Source: Strigamia acuminata
Taxonomy: Eukaryota > Arthropoda > Chilopoda > Geophilomorpha > Linotaeniidae
Reading direction: 5' to 3'
Length of the DNA stretch: 64,000 nt
NCBI GenBank assembly: GCA_949358305.1
Contig: OX442314.1
Coordinates: forward strand, 39,741,081-39,805,080
Part shown: positions 35,800 to 47,543 of the stretch, one piece after another
Layout: the number at the start of each line of letters is the position of its first letter
Numbering within the stretch: the stretch's first letter is position 1
Position numbers and translations under genes: made by a program
Notes under the pieces: model-generated
Databases searched by the model: none
Told to the model about the DNA's origin: nothing
The model's input: only the letters and a program-made list of their open reading frames with translations

Positions 35800-36317
35800 T
35801 CATCCCTGGTGGGCGGTCGGTGCTTGAAATCTATGCGCTTCCACCCAATGGGTAGAGAGATCCTCGAAAAAGGGTGTTTCCGCGCAAAACGGACAGCGTC
35901 CGTCGTTGTGTCGGTACACCCGTCTCAGTGCCTTGAAAAAAAAATAAAAAATAAAAAAAAATAAATTAGTTGACTAGTTAACTCGGCGAAGAAACTAAAA
36001 GCTCACCAATGCCAAACGAACGGGGTCGCGCGAATGGATTCGTAGCAGCCCTCGGGTGGAATCGTCCGCATCTCCGCCGATGTTATGGTACCGTCGCCAG
36101 TGACGAAAGGCATCTTTACAGAAAACACCGTTCGGTTCTGAAACGAGAAAAAATTAAAATCAAATAAAATATACATAATTAAAAAATAAATAAATAAATA
36201 AATTGAACAACTGATAAGTAAATAAATGGATGTTTGTTTCTTACTGTCGGGGTATTTACCGCAGCACAAAGCGCAGTAATGTGACTTGTCGCCCTCTGCA
36301 TGCTGCGCTCCTTCCAT
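35800..36317 (-). CDS. Gene 4: small two-zinc-finger protein
   Basis: Three minus-strand exons: 36317-36245, 36137-36007 and 35931-35800, GT-AG borders, product 111 residues. Finger 1 has C15, C18, H37 and H42 (FRHWRRYH); the linker RGLLRIHSRDPVRLAL matches genes 2 and 3; finger 2 has C81, C84, H96 and H101 (CPFC ... HWVEAH). The reading frame is intact. A 5' untranslated intron is likely: donor GTAAGTTTGG near 36392 and acceptor CCCACACAG near 36325, just before the ATG. Paralogue and neighbour of gene 3 in the same orientation. Function unknown. Confidence 0.7.
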
Positions 36318-36625
36318 CTTTCTTCTGTGTGGGAGACGAGTAGAGAATTGAAAATAAATTGGAGAGAGAAACCACACAAAACACCAAACTTACCAACGGA
36401 GACGAAGTGCCGATGAAAACCGGGAGGAAAATGAAACACTCGCGCGATATACGCTGTCGGACCAACGTGCGCGTTTGTCGTGACATCTGGTGTCGAGCTC
36501 GCAAACCATTTCGTGGCCGCGCGAGTCGAGGCCGTCGACTTCGAGTGGTAGCCGAGACCGTAAATGAATTCGCTTTTACCGCGACGAATCTCGCGCGACC
36601 GCGACTCCGCAAAAATACCGTATAT
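36318..36625. other. Upstream region of gene 4
   Basis: Holds the proposed 5' untranslated exon and intron of gene 4 and a segment shared with the region upstream of gene 3. No other feature seen. Confidence 0.35.
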
Positions 36626-37084
36626 GGCCCGTAACGGCCCGCCGACGGTCCCGTAACGGTCCCGTCACGACCCCGTCAACGGCTTGTACGGGCCGTGATG
36701 GGGTCGTGACGGGACCGTCGGCGGCCCGTTAACGGACCGTGCGGGCCGTTACGGGATCGTGACGGTCCCGTCACGATCCCGTCAACGGCTTGTACGGGCC
36801 GTTACGAGATCGTGACGGTCCCGTTGGCGGCTCGTTAACGGCCCGTACAAGCCGTTGACGGGATCGTGACGGTCCCGTCACGATCCCGTAACGGCTCGCA
36901 CGGGCCGTTAACGGGCCGCCGACGGTCCCGTGACGGTCCCGTAACGGCCTTCGTTCCCGGACTTCGGCTCGCCGACGGCCCGTACGACCTCATGCGGGCC
37001 GTTAACGGCCCGTTAACGGGCCGCCGACGGTCCCGTCACGATCCCGTAACGGCCCGTCATGATCCCGTAACGGGCTGAAAACGG
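36626..37084 (+). repeat. Palindromic TTAA-rich array, short copy C
   Basis: Same family as the arrays at 1906-4960 and 41651-43858 (GTTAACGG and GACGGTCCCGT units), about 0.46 kb, without the ~95-bp AT-richer block. Leads straight into an element end module. Confidence 0.75.
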
Positions 37085-37475
37085 GAAAACTGAGGGAGTC
37101 GGGTGCGAGACCACGTGACCCGGAGTGTGGTTTTTGGGGGCGAGGGCCGTCCTCCGACCGCGCCGTGACGCGCCCCGAGTCGGATCAAGAGTCACGGCGC
37201 GTCGCGGCGCTTTCGGAGCACGCGACCCGATCCCCCCCCTCCCTCCCGTCACAAAAACCACGTTTTAGCGAAACCCTTGACCGGTCACAAAACCCACCGA
37301 ACACCGAAAAGCAACGAACAAAACGCGCTCGGTCGCACGAACTACTCGGCCAAAACAACATCCGCAAATTCCGCATCGCAGTCGCGATCAACGAAACAAC
37401 GTATAGGCCGCCGTAATGTTAAAAAGCGGGACCCTTTCGCCCCCGACAAAATCCGCACACATACCCCAAGGTTAA
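37085..37475 (+). mobile_element. TTAA-bounded element end (copy 2, internally deleted)
   Basis: Matches 50-150 of the first copy, then jumps to the equivalent of about 710-987, ending again in ATACCCCAAGG-TTAA (TTAA 37472-37475). The flank that follows is the 5' flank of a piggyBac gene remnant, different from the flanks of the other two copies. Confidence 0.65.
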
Positions 37476-37750
37476 ACGAGCGTTTCATTCGCCCATTTAT
37501 CCGTCGGTCTCTTCTAGGCCATGGCGGACGGTTTTCCCAAAACTGACGCGGACGCGCGTGTGTGGGTCGCCACGACAACATCGCCCTCTTCCTTCTCGCT
37601 TCGACGGACGACTGTGTGTGTTCGCTCAATCCGCGACGTCTTCACGACCGAACACGTGTCAATTTTGGACAGCCGACTGGCCGATTAATTCTGTTTCGTT
37701 TTATTTTATTATATTTTATTGTATTTTATTTCATTTTTCCATTTTTATTA

Positions 37751-37800
<50 letters not shown>

Positions 37801-37860
37801 TAACAACAACAAAAACAAAGGCGATGACGACGTATTGTCGGTGCCAACGAGGAAAAAAAA
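37476..37860 (+). pseudogene. Gutted piggyBac transposase gene
   Basis: About 37518-37580 resembles the start of the intact gene at 60378 (ATGGCGGACGGTTTTCCCAA here), including the stretch coding GARVWVAATT with changes. The sequence then jumps, near 37640, to what corresponds to the 3' end and downstream flank of the intact gene (about 62808-63010, shared GACGACGTATTGTCGGTGCC with one change). Everything coding for the catalytic domain is missing. The element end at 37475 sits directly upstream. Confidence 0.6.
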
Positions 37861-37956
37861 AAAAAAAAACAAAAAAAAAAAAGAAGAAGAATTGAAAACA
37901 AATGAAACAGGGATAAATAAAAACGAACGAATTAACTAATTAATTAATCGATCAAT

Positions 37957-39047
37957 TTATTGGTCCACCGGTCGATCGGTCGCGTCGGGGCGCGTTGGAG
38001 CGATGGCCCGGTGCTCGCGGTACCCACTCGTCGTGGCCGTGGCCGCGTCCATCGCCTCGTCCGACTCGGATCGCTCTCGGGTTTCGGTCGGTCCTTCGGC
38101 AACGACAATGGTGGCTGGCGGTTGGTCGTCGGGCTCTCGGGTCGGCGAGTGACTCAACTGGGGACAAGTAAAGTAAAGTAAAGTAAAGTAAAGTAAAGTA
38201 AAATAAAACAAAGTAAATGGAAAATAAATTGGCCGGGGTGGGACGGTGTCTAATCGAAATCGAGTTTGACCCCGTGCGCCGTGAAATGGGAAGGGGGGAA
38301 AGAGAGAGAGACAGAGACAGACAGACACTCACGTGTTCTTGTCTCGGGCGCTTCTCGAGATCCAACGCCTTTTTTTTTAAGTCCTCCACCTCCACGTCAT
38401 GAGCCGACTCCGACTCCGGCTCCGACTCGAGTGGTCGTCGTTGTTGTTGCTGCCACTGCTGCCACTGCTGCTCTCGCTCCCGCTCCCACTGCTGCTCCGA
38501 CTGCTCCAGCTCCAATCGCTCCCGCTCCAATCCCTCCCACTCTCGCTGCTCCCGCTCTCGTTGCTCCCGCTCCTGTCGACGCCACGCCCGCCGATAGACC
38601 GCGCTTTCTCGGTCCAACTGTTCGAGACGCAAATGGATTTGGCGCTGGTGGGACACCTCTTGTAGTCTCAACCGCTCATCAAGTTCTCTCTTCTTCGCCT
38701 CCAACCGTCTTCGCATCTCTCGCTTGAACCTCTCCAACTCGTCGTCCGTGGTTCGACGCAGTTGTCGTTGCTCCTCTCCCAGCTGGTTTCCCAGCGCCCA
38801 CAGGAGCCGCGCGGTCGACGGCGGCTCTTCCTCCCCCTCCTCTCCTTCCTTCTTTTCGAACGGCAGCTCGAATTCGACCGCCCCAGTCTAGAGAGAACGA
38901 AGGAACGAACGAATGAACAAAAATATTGCGCCGGGTAACGCGGGGCAACGCGAAAATTTTTACTCACTTCGACCTCGAGTTTGACTCCTCGTTTAACGTC
39001 GCGCAACATGGCGGCGTCGATCTCGGTTAGGTCTTCGTCGTCGTTGT

Positions 39048-39086
<39 letters not shown>

Positions 39087-39282
39087 CAACGACAGCGCCA
39101 TTGCCGTCTTCTTCGTCGTCGTCGGTGATGTCAACCTGAAAGCAAAATTTTAAGCGGGGCGACGTGACACGTCGAAGAAAATAAACGCGCTCACCGTGAC
39201 CGAAGAAAATAAACGCGCTCACCGTGACGACGGGAATGGGCGGCCATCTCGGATCCTCGTTTCGTTCGCGGTTCGGTTCCAT
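37957..39282 (-). CDS. Gene 5: coiled-coil hypothetical protein
   Basis: Four minus-strand exons: 39282-39223, 39135-38968, 38887-38333 and 38157-37957, GT-AG borders, all phase 0, product 327 residues. Exon 2 is acidic with a polyalanine run. Exon 3 is a long R/E/Q/L-rich helix of coiled-coil type (about residues 100-240). The last exon (SPTREPDDQPPA, GPTETRER) closely matches that of the partial gene at 63127-64000, so the two are paralogues. Both lie tail to tail with a piggyBac gene. No catalytic motif. Function unknown; a structural or binding role is only a guess. A 28-bp tandem duplication at 39181-39236 gives two consecutive donor-like sites after exon 1. Confidence 0.65.
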
Positions 39283-39503
39283 CTGAAAAACGGAACGAAA
39301 AGTTGACGCCGACTGACGAGAACGAAATGGTTGTCGCGGTAATAGCGTTGGAGAAACTTACCACGTTGTGTATGTATGTATGTATGTATGTATGTATGTA
39401 TGTATGTATGTATGTATGAATGGATAAATGTCTGTCGGTCGTCGAACGAAGTTGGTCGCAAAACGCAGACGTCGCGTGGTCGGGAAAAGTGCACTCACTC
39501 ACA

Positions 39504-39558
<55 letters not shown>

Positions 39559-39689
39559 GCGAGATGTGACGCTAGAGCATGTCGGTCGACCGGTGACGCG
39601 AAAAAGATTAATGGCAATAACTGACAACTAATAATTAATAATCAATAATTAATTAATAATCGACGATTAATAATCAATAACCGATAATG
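39283..39689. other. Intergenic microsatellites
   Basis: TATG run (about 39368-39417), CT run (about 39507-39558), then AATT-rich sequence. No gene. Confidence 0.4.
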
Positions 39690-39990
39690 ATTAGTAATAA
39701 CGACAAACGTCGTCATCGAAAATAGCGACGCTTTGTCTCCGGGCCCGGGTGGCCGAGCGGGCAGAGTTACCTGCCGTACGGAGTTGTGGATCGAGGGTTC
39801 GAATCCCGCTCCCGCGAGTTTTCGTTTCTGGCAAAGCTGTATTGTCAAACACGCATTCCATTGACATTGCCATACATTGTGCCGTTTCAGTTTGGTCCCT
39901 TCTTCGTTTCAGATAGTGATGGTGAACACTCTCCCGCGAGGTTGCGGGAGGGTGGGGGGGAGTCGAAAGATTCGGCTCTCCTTTTATTTC
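39690..39990 (+). repeat. tRNA-headed SINE-like repeat, diverged copy
   Basis: A box TGGCCGAGCGG 39750-39760; B box GGTTCGAATCC 39796-39806, closest of all copies to the tRNA consensus. Hairpin GGCAG...CTGCC between them. 3' hairpin CTCCCGC-GAGGTT-GCGGGAG (39930-39950) keeps the stem but has a different loop. Isolated copy, no long TTTTA tail. Confidence 0.65.
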
Positions 39991-40234
39991 TTCGTTTTAT
40001 TTTTTTATTTTCATTTACCGTTCTCATCTTTATTTTCATTCTCGTTTTTTATTTTCGTTTACATGTTTCTATTTTTATTTCCACGGTGTGTCGGGAGGGC
40101 GCGCGAAAACCTACTCGCCCAATCTCCGTGGTCGCATTTTCCAAATTTTGTCACTGGATTTCGCGCTTGCGGTGGGGATGGGCGCGCGCAGGCTCCGTCG
40201 TCGTGCCAGAAACTCCACTGTGTGATGTAGTCGC

Positions 40235-40265
<31 letters not shown>

Positions 40266-40440
40266 ACCTAAACCACCACCACCACCACCACCACCACCAT
40301 CGTCGTCTCTTCTCTCCTTTTCTTTTAATTTTTGTTAATTTTTGTTAATTTTTGTTAATTTTGTAATTTTGTAATTTTGTAATTTTGTAATTTTGTAATT
40401 TTTGAAATTTTTATTTTTAACTTTTGAATGTACAAATGTA

Positions 40441-40479
<39 letters not shown>

Positions 40480-40557
40480 ATACAAATAATCAGACTTTAT
40501 TCTTCAGTCTTAAAAATATAAAAAAAATAAAAAAAAAAAATATTGTAAACCACTCGT
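39991..40557. other. Intergenic low-complexity DNA
   Basis: T-rich sequence, a CCG/GTC run (about 40225-40266), ACC run (40270-40300), TTTTGTTAA/TTTTGTAA runs (about 40325-40400), AAAT run (about 40440-40480). No gene. Confidence 0.4.
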
Positions 40558-40960
40558 TTACGGTCCACGGGGAAATAAATAAATAAATAAATACATAAAT
40601 GAATGAATGAATGAATGAATAATTAGAATCGAAGAGTGGCTGTCGTCGTCGTCGTCGCCGCCGTCGCCGCCGGTCCTCTCCTCGCCACCTTTACCACCGG
40701 TCGCCCCTTTGTCGTCGCCTTCGTCGTCCACCGGCTCCGTATCATCGGCCATCGCTCCCATCCACTTCTTCTCCACCCTCTCCAACATGTTCTCGAATCG
40801 TTCCTCCGTTCTCGCCAGCATCGCTTCCAATTTTGCCTCCGTCCTCGCCATCATCTTCTCGACCATCGCCTCCAGCGCCGTCTCCTCGCTCTTCTTTTCA
40901 CTCGGTGTCGGTGGCGGCGGCGGCGGCGGTGGTCGCGCAGACGCACCCCCTCGACGCAAC
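40558..40960 (-). pseudogene. Truncated coiled-coil gene fragment
   Basis: Minus-strand frame after an acceptor-like TTTCGCTAG: proline run, then a helix with repeated MARTEAKLEAML and ARTEERFENML, then an acidic G/D-rich tail running into an AAAT microsatellite. The helix resembles the segment before finger 1 in gene 2. The 5' side is replaced by a GA microsatellite, so it looks like a cut-off remnant. No start codon is supported. Confidence 0.35.
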
Positions 40961-40983
40961 TAGCGAAAAAAAAAAAAAAAAAA

Positions 40984-41145
<162 letters not shown>

Positions 41146-41187
41146 GAGTGCACTGTTCACGCGCCCACATGCGTGAACAGTGCACTC
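41146..41187. repeat. Perfect 17-bp-arm palindrome
   Basis: GAGTGCACTGTTCACGC, 8-bp loop GCCCACAT, then the exact reverse complement. At the related site near 1420-1450 only the right arm is present. Confidence 0.9.
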
Positions 41188-41222
41188 GCCCTCCGCGCCC
41201 CGTCGGCGTAGGCGCCGGCCGT

Positions 41223-41260
<38 letters not shown>

Positions 41261-41650
41261 GCCCGGGAATCGCCCTTCCGCCCGTCACCGAATTTTGTCA
41301 ATATCTGATAAATTTCCACAGAATTGCAGCGACATTGTACGGGATATTTCTGCCCGATTTGACGGACTTATGTAAAACATTGCTGAAATTCCGTGGAAAT
41401 TTATAAAATATTGACAAAGGTTGGTGACCGACCCACGGCGCGTTGCGGCGCGGTCGGAGCACGCGACCCGATCCCCCCCTCCCCCCGTCCCCAAAAAACC
41501 ACGCCTCGAGGAACCCCGAGGTTCGGTTTCCGACCGGGTCGCCTCTTGATCCGACCCGGGGCGCGTCACGGCGCGGTCGAAGGACGGCCCTCGCCCCCAA
41601 AAACCACACTCCGGGTCACGTGGTCTCGCACTCGACTTTTTCAGTTTTCC
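41157..41650 (+). repeat. Inner arm module (copy 2)
   Basis: Direct repeat of 1425-1905. Its portion 41285-41640 is the reverse complement of about 43885-44230, so the satellite array between them is flanked by inverted arms. Confidence 0.7.
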
Positions 41651-43858
41651 CGTTTTCGGCCCGTTACGGCCAAGGACCGTAACGGGTCGAAAACGGGCCG
41701 CAACGGGTCGAAAACGGCCGCAACGGGTCGAAAACGGCCCGCACGGGCCGTTAACGGGCCGCCGACGGTCCCGTCACAATCCCGTAACGGCTCGCACGGG
41801 CCGTTAACGGGCCGCCGACGGTCCCGTCACGATCCCGTAACGGCTCGCACGGGCCGTTAACGGGCCGCCGACGGTTCCGTAACTATCCCGTAACGGCCCG
41901 CACGGGCCGTTAACGGGCCGCCGACGGTCCCGTCACGACCCCGTAACGGCCCGTACGACCTCATGCGGGCCGTTGACGGGCCGTTAACGGGCCGTTAACG
42001 GGCCGTTAACGGCCCGTTAACGGCGTAAAACCAAAAACAGGATTCGAGATTAATGTCTATGAATGTTGTACGCGTTTTCATGTACGTGTTGTCGGTTGTT
42101 GATTTTTTCGATTCACGCCGTAACGGCCCGTTAACGGCCCGTTAACGGCCCGTCAACGGCCCGTCAACGGCCCGCAACGGCCCGCACGGGCCGTTAACGG
42201 GCCGTCGACGATCCCGTCACGATCCCGCAACGGCCCGCACGGGCCGTTAACGGGCCGCTGACGGTCCCGTCACGATCCCGTCACGGCCTTCGTTCCCGGA
42301 CTTCGGCTCGCCGACGGCCCGTACGACCTCACGCGGGCCGTTAACGGGCCGTTAACGGCCCGTTAACGGCCCGTTAACGGCGTAAAACCAAAAACAGGAT
42401 TCGAGATTAATGTCTATGAATGTTGTACGCGTTTTCATGTACGTGTTGTCGGTTGTTGATTTTTTCGATTCACGCCGTAACGGCCCGTTAACGGCCCGTT
42501 AACGGCCCGTCAACGGCCCGTCAACGGCCCGCAACGGCCCGCACGGGCCGTTAACGGGCCGTCGACGATCCCGTCACGATCCCGCAACGGCCCGCACGGG
42601 CCGTTAACGGGCCGCTGACGGTCCCGTCACGATCCCGCAACGGCCCGCACGGGCCGTTAACGGGCCGTCGACGATCCCGTCACGATCCCGCAACGGCCCG
42701 CACGGGCCGTTAACGGGCCGCTGACGGTCCCGTCACGATCCCGCAACGGCCCGCACGGGCCGTTAACGGGCCGTCGACGGTCCCGTCACGATCCCGCAAC
42801 GGCCCGCACGGGCCGTTAACGGCCCGTTAACGGCCCGTTAACGGCCCGTTAACGGGGCAAAACCGAAAACAGGATTCGAGATTAATGTCTATGAATGTTG
42901 TACGCGTTTTCACGTACGTGTTGTCGGTTGTTGATTTTTTCGATTCACGCCGTAACGGCCCGTTAACGGCCCGTTAACGGCCCGTCAACGGCCCGTCAAC
43001 GGCCCGGAACGGCCCGCACGGGCCGTTAACGGGCCGTCGACGATCCCGTCACGATCCCGCAACGGCCCGCACGGGCCGTTAACGGGCCGCTGACGGTCCC
43101 GTCACGATCCCGTCACGGCCTTCGTTCCCGGACTTCGGCTCGCCGACGGCCCGTACGACCTCACGCGGGCCGTTAACGGGCCGTTAACGGCCCGTTAACG
43201 GCCCGTTAACGGCGTAAAACCAAAAACAGGATTCGAGATTAATGTCTATGAATGTTGTACGCGTTTTCATGTACGTGTTGTCGGTTGTTGATTTTTTCGA
43301 TTCACGCCGTAACGGCCCGTTAACGGCCCGTTAACGGCCCGTCAACGGCCCGTCAACGGCCCGCAACGGCCCGCACGGGCCGTTAACGGGCCGTCGACGA
43401 TCCCGTCACGATCCCGCAACGGCCCGCACGGGCCGTTAACGGGCCGCTGACGGTCCCGTCACGATCCCGTCACGGCCTTCGTTCCCGGACTTCGGCTCGC
43501 CGACGGCCCGTACGACCTCACGCGGGCCGTTAACGGGCCGTTAACGGCCCGTTAACGGCCCGTTAACGGCGTAAAACCAAAAACAGGATTCGAGATTAAT
43601 GTCTATGAATGTTGTACGCGTTTTCACGTACGTGTTGTCGGTTGTTGATTTTTTCGATTTACGCCGTAACGGCCCGTTAACGGCCCGTTAACGGCCCGTC
43701 AACGGCCCGTCAACGGCCCGCATGGAGTCGTACGGGCCGTTAACGGGCCGCCGACGGTCCCGTCACGATCCCGTCACGGCCCGTGCGGGCCGTTAACGGG
43801 CCGCCAACGGTCCCGTCACGATCCCGTCACGGCTCGTGCGGGCCGTTAACGGGCCGCC
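41651..43858 (-). repeat. Palindromic TTAA-rich satellite array B
   Basis: Same units as 1906-4960 but reverse-complemented. Five copies of the ~95-bp AT-richer block begin near 42022, 42380, 42855, 43211 and 43569. No gene. Confidence 0.85.
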
Positions 43859-44845
43859 GACAGTCCCGTCACGATCCCGTAACGGGCTGAAAACGGGAAA
43901 ACTGAAAGAGTCGGGTGCGAGACCACGTGACCCGGAGTGTGGTTTTTGGGGGCGAGGGCCGTCCTCCGACCGCGCCGTGACGCGCCCCGAGTCGGATCAA
44001 GAGGCGACCCGGTCGGAAACCGAACCTCGGGGTTCCTCGAGGCGTGGTTTTTTGGGGACGGGGGGAGGGGGGGGGGGGGGGGATCGGGTCGCGTGCTCCG
44101 ACCGCGCCGCAACGCGATGTGGGTCGGTCACCAACTTTTGTCAATTTTTGACAAATTTCCACGGAATTTCAGCAACATTTTACGAGACGTTTCTGCCCGA
44201 CTAGACACGTTTCCGCAGGTTTTAGCAAAACAACGTTAAATTCTGTGGAAATTTATCAAATGTTGACAAAATTCTGTGCAAGTTTTGTCAGATACTTACT
44301 TACTTACGATATAAACTCGAACGTCGTCCATCGACACTCTCAACATTCCACCGGACATTTTCCGGAAGAGTTTGTCCCGATCGGGACCACGCCTCGACGA
44401 AGCCCGGGACCCGGTTTCCGACCGGGTCGTTTTTGGCCCAAGTCACGGCGCGTCGCGGCGCTTTCGGAGCACGCGACCCGATCCCCCCCTCCCCCCGTTC
44501 TCAAAAACCACGCCTCGACGAAGCCCGGGACCCGGTTTCCGACCGGGTCGTTTTTGGCCCAAGTCACGGCGCGTCGCGGCGCGTTCGGAGCACATGAACC
44601 GATCCCCCCTCCCTCCCGTCACAAAAACCACGTTTTAGCGAAACCCTTGACCGGTCACAAAACCCACCGAACACCGAAAAGCAACGAACAAAACGCGCTC
44701 GGTCGCACGAACTACTCGGCCAAAACAACATCCGCAAATTCCGCATCACAGTCGCGATCAACGAAACAACGTATAGGCCGCCGTAATGTTAAAAAGCGGG
44801 ACCCTTTCGCCCCCGACAAAATCCGCACACATACCCCAAGGTTAA
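43859..44845 (+). mobile_element. TTAA-bounded element end (copy 3)
   Basis: Near-identical to 1-987. Ends ATACCCCAAGG-TTAA (TTAA 44842-44845). The following base onward matches 10411 onward, and 10407-10410 is itself a TTAA preceded by unrelated sequence: an occupied/empty site pair for the right border. Confidence 0.75.
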
Positions 44846-46300
44846 ATCATTTCCCAGGGACCGTGTACCGTCGCAGTCGATGCGAGTCCCGGTCATCGCA
44901 TCCGATAGACATTGCGGACGTTTTTCAGATCGAGACTGGAGTACCTGTTGAGTACCAAATGGCCGGTCGGTCGTTGGTGTGGTTCCGTCTCCTAAAATGT
45001 TCGTCGCCATTTTCTGTTGGTCGAGTCGCCTACCATCCAATGGTCGGTCGGTGGGTCTCGGTCTCAGACTGGCCTTCGGGCCGGTCAAAATAACAAATAA
45101 ATGAATAAATCGGAAATAGAACGTCCCCGTCCCGGCCAGAATAGGGGCAGGTGGTGTCGTTGAGCGGCGTCAGCGGCAGCGACAGCCCGGACGAATCGCC
45201 CCGAAAATAAGGTCCTGCGCTGGCATCCGTTTGTTCGTTCAAACCTCGCAGCGCTCGTGCGGTCGCGTGCATTCTACTCGTGTCCGACGTGGCGATCGGT
45301 ACGGAGTAAAAAAAAAAAAGATCATCAGAGAAAGGAAGACGATTAAAATTTTAATTCTCCGGTCGTGGCACCGACTTTGCGGTTCGTACTTTAACCGTTA
45401 ATTAGGTTATCTTCGTCGTAATTCGTTGGAATAAAAATTTTATAGAAAATGAGCCGTTTCGTATTTTATTTTCATCTTCCGGGGGTCTCGCGCCGTCGTT
45501 GTGGACGGGAGTCTTCCCGAACACGTTCGATGGGTTTTGCCAACACTTTCAGATCGAACTCGGGACTCGGGCCCGCCGCTCGGTCGAGCGGCGCACAGTA
45601 CCCGCCGAGCGGCGCGGTATCCGATATAAAAGGACCCTTGCTTCGCCACGGTCTCAGACTGGCCTTCGGGCCGGTCAAAATAATAAATAAATAAATAAAT
45701 AAATAAGTCCGAAAATGGAACGTATCCGTCCCGACGAATAGATGCGGTTGGGGTCGTTGAGCGACAGCGGCGGCAGCGGCAGCCCCGACGACTCGCCCCG
45801 AAAATAAGCTCCCTTACCGGCATTCCTTCGACCGTCTAAACCTCGCAGCATGCGTGCGGTCGCGTGCATTCTACTCGTGTCCGATGTGGCGATCGGTACG
45901 AGGTAAAAAAAAATATCACACGAAAAAAGAAAGACGATTAAAATTTTAATTCTTCGGTCGTGGGACCGACTTTGCGGTCCGTGCTTTAACCGATAATTAG
46001 GTTATCTTCGTCGTAATTCGTTAGAATAAAAATTTTATAGAAAATGAGCCGTTTCGTATTTTATTTTCATCTTCCGGGGGTCTCGCGCCGTCGTTGTGGA
46101 CGGGAGTCTTCCCGAACACGTTCGATGGGTTTTGCCAACACTTTCAGATCGAACTCGGGACTCGGGCCCGCCGCTCGGTCGAGCGGCGCACAGTACCCGC
46201 CGAGCGGCGCGGTATTCGATACCCGTCTTTGTAAAAGCAGCCGTGCTTTTTCGGTCTCAGACTGGCCTTCGGGCCGGTCAAAATAATAAATAAATAAGTC
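44846..46300 (+). repeat. Three ~600-bp hairpin units (copy B)
   Basis: Correspond to 10411-12460 minus one unit. UUCG hairpins near 45069, 45658 and 46260. Confidence 0.8.
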
Positions 46301-47543
46301 GAGAATGGGCCACCGCCGGCCGGTGGGGCCAATCGTCGCGGGTGGGCGGGGCAGGCAGCCAACCGTCCACCGATCGATCGATCGATTGATTGATCGACCG
46401 ACCAATCAATCGGTTTTCAGATTTCGGGTTTTCACGGGTCCCAGGTTTTTCAGGTTTTTCAGATTTTTCAGATTTTTCAGATTTCAGATTTCAGATTTCA
46501 GATTTCAGATTTCACATCGAATAATGTACGGAGTCTCTTCGGTGCCATTCTCATTTTGACCGTTAAGGACAGACAGACTGCTCCTCGACCAGGACCGACT
46601 AATGCGACAACTAGACCCGTCGCTCGTCGCGCGAGCCCGCCTCATTTTTTTCGCTCGTTTATTCACGCTTAGTTTTAAGAAAAATTTTCAAATTTTACAA
46701 ATGTACACGAATAAAAAGACCGTTTACTTTTCGCTCCAATTGTTTATTCTTTATACGCCTTTACAACTCACTCTTACGAGAAGATAAATAGAAAACGAGA
46801 AAATATAATCGATCGACCACGCCGTCGGCGCCTAACCCGAACCCGTAGTCCCCGCTTCGTTCTTCTCCTCCCCCGTCCACGGGACGGGCCGAACACCGAA
46901 CACCGAGCGCCGAGCGCTGCGCGGGCACCTGGTGGCGCAACCGGGCAACATGACGCGGCACGATTCAAAACGCCGATCATTTATTCGTTTCATTTTATTT
47001 TGTTTCGTTTCGTTTCATTTTATTGTTTCACTTTGTTTTATTTTGTTTCATTTTTTCTTTTTAATTCGCATCGCCGAGCGTCGCGTCGCAGCGCCGTGAC
47101 ATCGAGGTGAACAGCGGATCAAGCTTTTCCCCGCCATTGTTGTGCCCTTCTCCTTCTTCGCGACGCACACGCGTACATATATCGGTTCGTTGGACTCCGT
47201 AGAGTGGGAAAAACAAACAAACAAACAAACAAAAAAAAAACGAACAAACGAGTAAGTAAGGCTATCCAATCGCATTATTTCTTAAAAAAAAAAAACAAAC
47301 AAACGAGAGAAGAAACGGAGCGGGCGAATAAAAACGGCGTGCCATGCGGGACAGCGTGCGTGAGCACGGAGGAGGGGGGAAACCCCGTCGATATCAAGCG
47401 ACTAGATTCAACGTTGGTTTTGTGGTTACTACTCGCGGCGCTATTATTTGTCCGTCCGTTCGTCCGTTAATCGGTCTAACGAATTAACCAATTAATTGAT
47501 TAAACGACCAATTCGTTTATAAGTAGGCGATTGATTGACGAAA
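46301..47543. other. Region upstream of gene 1, copy B
   Basis: Same content as 12461-13703: short tandem runs and poly-A stretches, no gene, probable promoter of gene 1 copy B in its right part. Confidence 0.4.
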
